A DNA stretch of 64,000 bases from Oxyruncus cristatus (taxonomy: Eukaryota; Chordata; Aves; Passeriformes; Cotingidae), in assembly GCA_013399855.1 (NCBI GenBank), contig VXAY01004091.1, positions 576,867 to 640,866 on the forward strand. Direction: 5' to 3'. Positions 62,001 to 64,000 of the stretch are shown here, piece by piece. A program made the translations under genes and the position numbers. Position 1 is the stretch's first letter, and each line of letters begins with the position of its first letter. The notes below the pieces were generated by a model. It did no database searches and was not told the origin of the DNA. It saw nothing but the letters and a program-made list of their open reading frames with translations.

Positions 62001-64000
62001 ACAAGGACATGGATTACTCCAATCACCCACGGTTAAGTCAAATATACATTTAAGTGTACACATCTTAGGCTCATTAACAGTACAAAATTTAGAGAATGAG
62101 GCATACAAGGATTATTTTTAGTTGCTTGGAATTTAACAATACTGCAGTAAGATAAATAGGTTTTTCTCTTTTTCTTCCCATTAATTTCTTAAATTTTAGT
62201 AGTTACTTACAATACATTTTCCAGTACCATCTTGACACCTATCTGAATTTCCATTGCAGTTGCAGGGCACACAGCGTCCAGCAAATAATCCTTTATTTTC
62301 ACGATAAAATCCAAGGCCGCATTCCTAGACAATAAGCAGAGAGAAAAAAATCAGTGAATGTTGGTGGAAAGAGCACGTTATGGGAAGCGTATTTTGGAAA
62401 TCTTTGCCATTTCCAAGGAGTAGTGAAGGAATACATTTCTTTGCAAGCTCCTCTATTCTAATTCAGCAAATAGCAATGAATGGAGATGAAGTTTCAGCTG
62501 AACCCTCTTCTTTACACATTTTGGTAGTGATGATTTAATAACTTTCACTAACCTCTGAGCAAAACACGTTTCCCGTGGCTATGTACAAAGGTGTTGAATA
62601 TGATTTTAAACCACAGAAAAACATTTGCCTATGAGAATACTGCATTGGGAATCTCAGGAAGAACATACGGAAATCTCACATATTAACTAGTGGTTATATG
62701 AAATCTCAATATTAATTTCACTACGGTGTATTCCTTGGAAATAATTCTAGATATCTTCTACATACATTCATCATGACTTCCGTGATAAGTCCAGCAAGAG
62801 CTACACAAAGCCATGCCTAGACACAGCTAGGTGATGTAACAAAATATACAGTGATCTTATTTCTAAGTACAGGCTTGCCCTGGAGACCAGGAAAGCATGA
62901 GAAGAATGTTTAGCTATAGAGAGCACAGGAGCGGGAGCACAGCCTGTCAGGTCACAGTTGGATTTAGGCAGAGAACTGAACCAGAGGGACATTATCAATG
63001 AAGCAAGAGACATCAGGTTTGTTAGCCTACACCAGGAAGGTAGTAACTCATTTGTTAAAACCAGGTTCTTGCTTGCCAAGGAAAGGGCAAGCATAAGGAG
63101 TTCCTCCTGTGAGCATGAAGCCGTCCTGTACACAGACCAATTCAAAAATTCACACCCACCTCCTCTGCTCACATACTCCTGGCACAACAACCACACCAAA
63201 AATGACTGGACATAAGTCTAACCCTTCCATTCCCGAGCTCCTTTTCACTAGGAACTAAGGTAGTGTGGTGCAAGGAAGATCAGAGGCTGTCAGGAAGTGG
63301 GGAGAAAGCTGTGCTCCCCACGAAGCCAGCACCTCCCAGGTTCCTGCCTCCGGCAACGTACTTCTGTGCTGTACTTATACCTCACCTCTACCTCACAGTT
63401 CGGGGCTGGCCCCAACAACATGCAGAAAACAAGTGACAGTTGAACTTTAAAGCCATAAATCTTTTCTCAAAGTGTAATAATTGCACCACCAAGACTGAAG
63501 GGACTAATCTGAAGAGCAAAGGGTTTGTGGGATGGTGTCACAAACCATGTTCCAGTGGTTCAAGTTGTAAATATTCATGCAGAGGCAGGATTAACCTGAA
63601 AAGAATTTATCGATAGAACTACCAGAGGGAAAAAGCCTCTCACAAAGCAGATCCCAAATGGAATAATGAGTTACCGCTGCTTAAACAACAGTTGCTAATG
63701 GCACCTTTGCCTTCTCTACATATAGGATAAATGAAAAAAAAAAAGTATACAGAATACTAATACCATCAAAAACTTCAAATACTGACTTCAGTGTGAGCAA
63801 GGACTAAATTTAGAATAGACATCTGAAGTTTTTCAGATACATTTTTAAAAGGGTGAACATGTTCCCTGAACAACAGGGAGCCAATATACACAGCTTCTGA
63901 AGAAACCAGGGCCTGAACTACATTAAACAGCATGACTAAGTAAAATATAGGCCCTAATGCATATAGGTTTTATTTACTTACAGTCCTTTTTTTGGAGAGC
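25878..64000 (-). CDS. LAMA3: LAMA3, laminin subunit alpha-3, 3' portion (38 exons, 5' incomplete)
   Basis: LAMA3 is the alpha chain of basement-membrane laminins; in mammals it pairs with beta-3 and gamma-2 as laminin-332 and anchors epithelia through integrins alpha-6/beta-4 and alpha-3/beta-1. Thirty-seven complete coding exons and one partial one were joined by hand using GT-AG sites and matching phases. They give about 1664 residues: LE modules (1-160), CDSC-CDSC cysteines then domain II/I coiled coil (161-724), LG1 (725-932), LG2 (933-1104), LG3 (1105-about 1266), a linker, LG4 (about 1339-1490) and LG5 (about 1495-1664), ending HGCPAK. Motifs such as [21 protein letters not shown] and RNRNFG fit alpha-3 better than other laminin alpha chains, and the neighbour TTC39C supports this by synteny. 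No frameshift or premature stop is seen, so the gene looks functional. Sequons include NLT, NIS, NTT, NFT and NHT. The long alpha-3B N-terminus would lie beyond the right edge. Confidence 0.96.
26245..26364 (-). CDS. LAMA3: LAMA3 exon, LG5 middle
   Basis: Residues 1577-1616, running from [12 protein letters not shown] to QPLYFGKIP. Acceptor TTTGCAG|TC, donor CCAG|GTAATA. A T-rich tract on the sense strand (26190-26232) begins about 12 nt past the donor; such tracts can assist U1 recruitment through TIA1-type proteins. Confidence 0.94.
26702..26795 (-). CDS. LAMA3: LAMA3 exon, LG5
   Basis: Residues 1546-1576 plus one base: [16 protein letters not shown] through SDGQWHTIA. The DGQWH(T/S) motif is a hallmark of laminin G modules. 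Donor GCAG|GTACAT, acceptor TTACAG|GT. Confidence 0.94.
26922..27049 (-). CDS. LAMA3: LAMA3 exon, LG5 start
   Basis: Residues 1503-1545. [20 protein letters not shown] is the classic LG opening strand pattern (F…IRPRS.TGIL), followed by [11 protein letters not shown]. Acceptor CCACAG|GT, donor AAAAG|GTACGT. Confidence 0.95.
27181..27340 (-). CDS. LAMA3: LAMA3 exon, LG4 end and LG4-LG5 junction
   Basis: Residues 1450-1502 plus one base. [14 protein letters not shown] and LPCLDV carry the LG4 cysteine pair. [14 protein letters not shown] then leads into LG5 with almost no linker. Donor ATTG|GTAAGA, acceptor TTTCAG|AA. Confidence 0.95.
28157..28297 (-). CDS. LAMA3: LAMA3 exon, LG4
   Basis: Residues 1403-1449: [16 protein letters not shown], then [12 protein letters not shown] at the exon end. 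It joins in phase 0 to DGQWHT of the preceding exon. The terminal lysine cluster gives LG4 a basic patch. Donor AAAAG|GTGAAT. Confidence 0.93.
28597..28786 (-). CDS. LAMA3: LAMA3 exon, LG4 start
   Basis: Residues 1339-1402: [31 protein letters not shown] and YNDGQWHT. The acceptor CACTACAG|GTTACATTG was chosen because the nearer TTCTGTAG at 28770 would break the frame with the upstream exon. Donor CACT|GTAAGT. Confidence 0.94.
29197..29348 (-). CDS. LAMA3: LAMA3 exon, LG3-LG4 linker
   Basis: Residues 1289-1338 plus two bases. It starts [17 protein letters not shown] and continues to [16 protein letters not shown] before LG4. It has no cysteine and one NHT sequon. In mammalian alpha-3 this linker is where LG4-5 is cut off during maturation. 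Acceptor GAACAG|AA, donor ACAG|GTAATA. Confidence 0.9.
29647..29791 (-). CDS. LAMA3: LAMA3 exon, LG3 end
   Basis: Residues 1240-1288. [20 protein letters not shown] followed by CHK supplies the second LG3 cysteine, and [15 protein letters not shown] opens the linker. Acceptor CTACAG|GA, donor CAAG|GTATGC. Confidence 0.93.
30690..30765 (+). mobile_element. Short CR1 3'-end remnant in LAMA3 intron
   Basis: GCAACCTGGTCTAGTGGAAG, then GATAATCTTTAAAGGTCCCTTCCAACC, matches a CR1 3' UTR in plus orientation, opposite to LAMA3. It is small and diverged. Confidence 0.65.
31364..31498 (-). CDS. LAMA3: LAMA3 exon, LG3
   Basis: Residues 1195-1239 plus two bases: [13 protein letters not shown], then [19 protein letters not shown] with the first cysteine of the LG3 pair. 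The serine-rich insertion [14 protein letters not shown] is a variable loop. Acceptor TTTCAG|AG, donor AAAG|GTATTT. Confidence 0.93.
32372..32502 (-). CDS. LAMA3: LAMA3 exon, LG3
   Basis: Residues 1152-1194 plus two bases: [19 protein letters not shown], then [18 protein letters not shown]. No long minus-strand open frame marks it; it was found by splice sites and by phase with its neighbours. Acceptor TATAG|CC, donor ACAT|GTGAGT. Confidence 0.9.
33256..33396 (-). CDS. LAMA3: LAMA3 exon, LG3 start
   Basis: Residues 1105-1151: [20 protein letters not shown] and [18 protein letters not shown], the LG3 opening strands. Acceptor TTTCAG|CT. The donor CGG|GTATAA is weak, but phase 0 matches both neighbours. 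Confidence 0.9.
34538..34658 (-). CDS. LAMA3: LAMA3 exon, LG2 end
   Basis: Residues 1064-1104: [18 protein letters not shown] and [12 protein letters not shown] hold the LG2 cysteine pair and an NIS sequon. Acceptor AACCAG|CT, donor GAAG|GTAATT. Confidence 0.95.
34999..35123 (-). CDS. LAMA3: LAMA3 exon, LG2
   Basis: Residues 1023-1063 plus two bases: [17 protein letters not shown], then [18 protein letters not shown]. It has an NFT sequon and the YYLGGIP strand typical of LG modules. Donor ACG|GTGAGT, acceptor TTTCAG|AT. Confidence 0.95.
36059..36178 (-). CDS. LAMA3: LAMA3 exon, LG2
   Basis: Residues 983-1022: [20 protein letters not shown] and [10 protein letters not shown]. Phase 0 on both sides; acceptor TTGCAG|GA, donor CAG|GTATGT. 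Confidence 0.94.
36760..36860 (-). mobile_element. Short CR1 3'-end remnant in LAMA3 intron
   Basis: AATCAGAGAATATCTCAGGT, then TGGAAGGGACCCATAAGGATGATCAAGTC, is the reverse complement of a CR1 3' end. It has the same orientation as LAMA3. Confidence 0.75.
37028..37175 (-). CDS. LAMA3: LAMA3 exon, LG2 start
   Basis: Residues 933-982: [20 protein letters not shown] and [17 protein letters not shown], the opening of LG2. Acceptor TTACAG|GT, donor GAG|GTAATG. Confidence 0.95.
37666..37799 (-). CDS. LAMA3: LAMA3 exon, LG1 end
   Basis: Residues 889-932 plus two bases: [20 protein letters not shown] and [12 protein letters not shown]. These contain the LG1 cysteine pair and an NTT sequon that I also recall in human alpha-3. 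This is one of the strongest identifiers of the gene. Acceptor TTGCAG|CC, donor GAAG|GTATGA. Confidence 0.96.
38283..38445 (-). CDS. LAMA3: LAMA3 exon, LG1
   Basis: Residues 834-888: [15 protein letters not shown], a Ser/Gly-rich loop, then [20 protein letters not shown]. The donor AGG|GTACAA is weak. The acceptor TTTTAG|GA closes an 88-nt intron with the preceding exon. Confidence 0.94.
38534..38685 (-). CDS. LAMA3: LAMA3 exon, LG1
   Basis: Residues 784-833 plus two bases: [20 protein letters not shown] and [13 protein letters not shown]. Its typical LG1 strands fit alpha-3 very closely. Acceptor TTTTAG|GC, donor AAAG|GTGTGC. Confidence 0.96.
39823..39999 (-). CDS. LAMA3: LAMA3 exon, coiled-coil end and LG1 start
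   Basis: Residues 725-783: [18 protein letters not shown], then [15 protein letters not shown] and FVLYLGSKD. It marks the switch from the coiled coil to LG1. Acceptor TTAACAG|GT, donor AGAT|GTAGGT. Confidence 0.95.
41009..41151 (-). CDS. LAMA3: LAMA3 exon, domain I C-terminal coiled coil
   Basis: Residues 677-724: [40 protein letters not shown]. This is the C-terminal end of the triple coiled coil next to LG1, which in laminins helps choose beta/gamma partners. It holds two sequons (NLT, NIS). Acceptor CTGCAG|TG, donor TAAG|GTCTGT. Confidence 0.95.
41427..42088 (+). mobile_element. Young CR1 LINE fragment with open ORF2 tail
   Basis: A 5'-truncated CR1 in which the ORF2 carboxy-terminal segment is still open from flanking DNA through to its natural stop at 42005-42007 ([16 protein letters not shown] … [10 protein letters not shown] … LDVALSAMV). 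The 3' UTR follows, ending TTTCCAACCCGTGTGATTCTGTG. The lack of any frameshift or stop over about 570 bp suggests recent insertion compared with other copies here. The reverse-transcriptase core and endonuclease are missing, so it cannot move on its own. Confidence 0.9.
42752..43418 (-). mobile_element. Older CR1 LINE fragment, minus orientation
   Basis: The 3' end lies at 42752 on plus (AAATCACACAATGACAGGGTGG, then TGAAGTTGGAAGGGACCTC). The body reads a diverged CR1 ORF2 on the minus strand, for example [20 protein letters not shown], which is the reverse-transcriptase GSVLGP-like motif. The frame is broken. It includes more of the RT domain than the other copies, in an internally shortened form. 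Confidence 0.85.
43584..43763 (-). CDS. LAMA3: LAMA3 exon, domain I coiled coil
   Basis: Residues 617-676 plus one base: [47 protein letters not shown]. Heptad-like hydrophobic spacing. Donor TCAG|GTATTG, acceptor TTTCAG|AT. Confidence 0.95.
43847..43963 (-). CDS. LAMA3: LAMA3 exon, domain I coiled coil
   Basis: Residues 578-616 plus one base: [37 protein letters not shown]. It is followed by an 83-nt intron, the shortest in the window. Donor AGAG|GTCAGT, acceptor TTGCAG|CT. Confidence 0.94.
44346..44445 (-). CDS. LAMA3: LAMA3 exon, domain I coiled coil
   Basis: Residues 545-577 plus one base: [33 protein letters not shown]. The visible minus-strand open frame here is a different frame; the correct frame was set by phase from both neighbours. 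Acceptor TATCAG|AC, donor CAAG|GTACTA. Confidence 0.92.
45038..45179 (-). CDS. LAMA3: LAMA3 exon, domain II/I coiled coil
   Basis: Residues 497-544: [40 protein letters not shown]. The lone cysteine in DELVGCAV is also present in human alpha-3 as I recall it. Acceptor CCACAG|AA, donor TTG|GTAAGT. Confidence 0.95.
46531..46682 (-). CDS. LAMA3: LAMA3 exon, domain II/I coiled coil
   Basis: Residues 447-496 plus two bases: [39 protein letters not shown]. Regular Leu/Ala heptads. Acceptor CATAG|GA, donor AAGA|GTATGT. Confidence 0.93.
46878..46990 (+). repeat. Ancient interspersed repeat remnant
   Basis: The run AGTCAGAGCAAAGACCCTTC, TAGCCCAGTATTCTGTCTCTGACTGTGGC resembles a widespread old sauropsid repeat consensus (…GACCCATCTAGCCCAGTATCCTGTCTC…). 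The family name is uncertain; it may be an old CR1-type 3' end or a SINE tail. Confidence 0.45.
47227..47343 (-). CDS. LAMA3: LAMA3 exon, domain II coiled coil
   Basis: Residues 408-446: [39 protein letters not shown]. Phase 0 on both sides; acceptor CCTCAG|AA, donor GAG|GTATAG. Confidence 0.93.
48729..48925 (-). CDS. LAMA3: LAMA3 exon, domain II coiled coil
   Basis: Residues 342-407: [48 protein letters not shown](S/A)K is a strongly conserved alpha-3 stretch. Acceptor CTGCAG|TA, donor AAG|GTAATG. Confidence 0.95.
50087..50254 (-). CDS. LAMA3: LAMA3 exon, domain II coiled coil
   Basis: Residues 286-341 plus one base: [34 protein letters not shown]. The donor CGGT|GTAAGT was chosen over the overlapping CG|GTGTAA because it restores the frame with the next exon and is a far better site. 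Acceptor TTTCAG|TG. Confidence 0.95.
50819..50930 (-). CDS. LAMA3: LAMA3 exon, domain II coiled coil
   Basis: Residues 249-285 plus one base: [37 protein letters not shown]. Acceptor TGCTAG|GC, donor CAAG|GTAAAA. No long open frame marks it because stops lie close by on both intron sides. Confidence 0.92.
51037..51147 (-). CDS. LAMA3: LAMA3 exon, domain II coiled coil
   Basis: Residues 212-248: [37 protein letters not shown]. Phase 0 on both sides. Acceptor TTTCAG|GA, donor AAAG|GTGACT. Confidence 0.94.
51683..51834 (-). CDS. LAMA3: LAMA3 exon, start of domain II coiled coil
   Basis: Residues 161-211: [20 protein letters not shown], then [17 protein letters not shown]. Together with the CD ending of the previous exon it forms the CDSC-CDSC cluster at the head of the coiled coil, where laminin chains are cross-linked by disulfides. 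Acceptor CTCCAG|CT, donor AAAG|GTAGGC. Confidence 0.95.
52210..52260 (-). CDS. LAMA3: LAMA3 exon, last LE half-module (51 nt)
   Basis: Residues 144-160 plus one base: [17 protein letters not shown]. This micro-exon lies between the last full LE module and the coiled coil. Acceptor TTTCAG|AG, donor ACT|GTAAGT. Confidence 0.93.
52590..52765 (+). mobile_element. CR1 3' fragment in LAMA3 intron
   Basis: GACAGAGTTCAAGAAGCTTT, CTCTCAGGCACATGGTGTGA and GATCCTTGTGGGTCCCTTCTAACTC match the CR1 3' UTR. It is related to the subfamily at 1390-1984. Confidence 0.8.
53350..53392 (+). mobile_element. Tiny CR1 3'-end remnant
   Basis: GATGCTCTTGGAAGTCTTTT, then CCAACCATAATCATTCTATG, resembles the last 40 bp of CR1. 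It is short and could be coincidental. Confidence 0.45.
55088..55194 (-). CDS. LAMA3: LAMA3 exon, LE module
   Basis: Residues 108-143 plus one base: [35 protein letters not shown]. The cysteine pattern and GYFGNP are typical of laminin EGF-like modules. Acceptor ATCTAG|CT, donor GGAG|GTATGT. Confidence 0.95.
56509..56588. repeat. AT-rich minisatellite beside a LAMA3 donor
   Basis: The words ATGTCCATATATATTA, CCAATAC, GACATATATTACCCAAT recur across about 80 bp; TGTCCATATATATTANCCAATAC is seen twice, at about 56510 and 56562. The array begins about 55 nt inside the intron from the donor of the 56644 exon. Confidence 0.75.
56644..56724 (-). CDS. LAMA3: LAMA3 exon, LE module (81 nt)
   Basis: Residues 81-107 plus two bases: [35 protein letters not shown] is a distinctive alpha-3 motif. 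Acceptor CAAAG|AT, donor AACG|GTGAGT. Confidence 0.95.
58292..58480 (+). repeat. Unclassified repeat, copy A (intronic)
   Basis: The stretch CCCATCCAGTGTCCCACCAA, GCTGAGGGTGTACTCATAAAG, and later TTACTGCCGGCGTAATGTGCCTCCATT, matches copy B at 59602-59765 in the same order and orientation. I do not recognise the family. It is noncoding, on the strand opposite to LAMA3. Confidence 0.55.
58536..58579. repeat. Homopolymer G/C inverted repeat next to a LAMA3 donor
   Basis: On plus, GGGGGAA then G7 (58544-58550), a 13-nt spacer, then C11 (58564-58574), T, C4. On the LAMA3 strand the donor at 58609 is followed within about 30 nt by GGGG-A-G11, a potential G-quadruplex. C7 farther on could pair with the G-run as a hairpin. 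Confidence 0.85.
58610..58719 (-). CDS. LAMA3: LAMA3 exon, LE module
   Basis: Residues 45-80 plus two bases: [36 protein letters not shown]. Eight-cysteine LE spacing. Acceptor TTCAAG|AA, donor ACAG|GTACAG. Confidence 0.95.
58720..62210 (-). other. LAMA3: LAMA3 intron between first two LE exons
   Basis: The longest intron in the window (3.5 kb). It holds copy B of an unclassified repeat at 59602-59765. Otherwise it is AT-rich with no exon, RNA gene or known repeat that I can support. Confidence 0.7.
59602..59765 (+). repeat. Unclassified repeat, copy B (intronic)
   Basis: GAGACTCATCCAATGTCCCA, CAGAGCTGAGGGTGTAATAAAC and TTACTGAGCAAATTACGCTTCCATTT align with copy A at 58292-58480. The two copies are clearly diverged, so the duplication or the two insertions are old. 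Confidence 0.55.
62211..62324 (-). CDS. LAMA3: LAMA3 exon, LE module (first complete exon in window)
   Basis: Residues 7-44: [38 protein letters not shown]. This corresponds to the first LE module shared by the alpha-3A and alpha-3B forms. Acceptor GTCTAG|GA, donor ATT|GTAAGT. Confidence 0.95.
62325..63981 (-). other. LAMA3: LAMA3 intron at right edge
   Basis: 1.66 kb between the first complete LE exon and the partial exon at the edge. I looked on the minus strand for an alpha-3A-type first exon (signal peptide, phase-0 donor) and found none convincing. The 132-codon minus-strand frame at 62801-63199 has no clear signal peptide or laminin motif. Confidence 0.6.
63982..64000 (-). CDS. LAMA3: LAMA3 partial exon cut by window edge
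   Basis: The last 19 nt of a probable exon end at a strong donor, GGACT|GTAAGTAAAT. In phase 0, required by the next exon, it reads LSKKRT. That does not resemble the half-LE ending expected of an alpha-3B exon here and could be the tail of the alpha-3A-specific first exon. So few bases are visible that it could also be a chance donor. Confidence 0.45.

Noticed and set aside
62801..63199. 132-codon minus-strand frame considered as an alpha-3A first exon
   Set aside because: No clear signal peptide, no in-phase strong donor leading to the LE exon, and no laminin-like residues.

Overview
The window is bird nuclear DNA. The evidence is many 5'-truncated CR1 LINE fragments with the typical avian 3' end (…TTCCAACTC…ATTCTATGATT), an LTR bounded by TGTAGTGGGTT/AACCCACTACA, short introns, and two vertebrate genes in the same order and orientation as human 18q11.2: LAMA3 followed by TTC39C. 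Both genes run on the minus strand, so they read from high to low coordinates. The species cannot be fixed from this sequence.

Region by region. (1) 1-7113 is the 5' part of TTC39C intron 1 and holds four CR1 fragments. (2) 7114-7256 is TTC39C coding exon 1 inside a CpG island (about 6930-7640). The island contains a 101-bp TCTA/GATA microsatellite that ends at a 100-N assembly gap (7400-7499), and two NRF1-like GC palindromes beyond the gap. (3) 7640-25300 is the intergenic interval: a CR1 copy in inverted orientation to one in TTC39C intron 1, a solo ERVL-like LTR at 13640-14733, and otherwise unique AT-rich DNA with a few candidate regulatory motifs. (4) 25300-64000 is the 3' portion of LAMA3 (laminin alpha-3). 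It has 37 complete coding exons plus the last 19 nt of a probable 38th at the right edge. All splice sites are GT-AG and all exon phases agree, giving one open frame of about 1664 residues plus stop. This is close to the common portion of the alpha-3A chain, as I recall the human protein.

The LAMA3 product reads, in order: laminin EGF-like (LE) modules (55-62.3 kb), the domain II/I coiled coil that assembles with beta and gamma chains (41-51.8 kb), LG1-LG3 (29.6-40 kb; the integrin-binding region in the family), a linker, and LG4-LG5 (25.9-28.8 kb; the part removed by proteolysis in mammalian laminin-332). A canonical AATAAA and a GT-rich tract mark the 3' end near 25.3 kb.

I found no previously undescribed multigene system. 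The items most worth checking are: a probable alpha-3A-type exon at the right edge; an unexplained pair of diverged repeats in one LAMA3 intron; a young CR1 insertion with a 221-codon open frame; GC-homopolymer and AT-minisatellite structures next to LAMA3 splice donors; and the gap/microsatellite in the TTC39C promoter.
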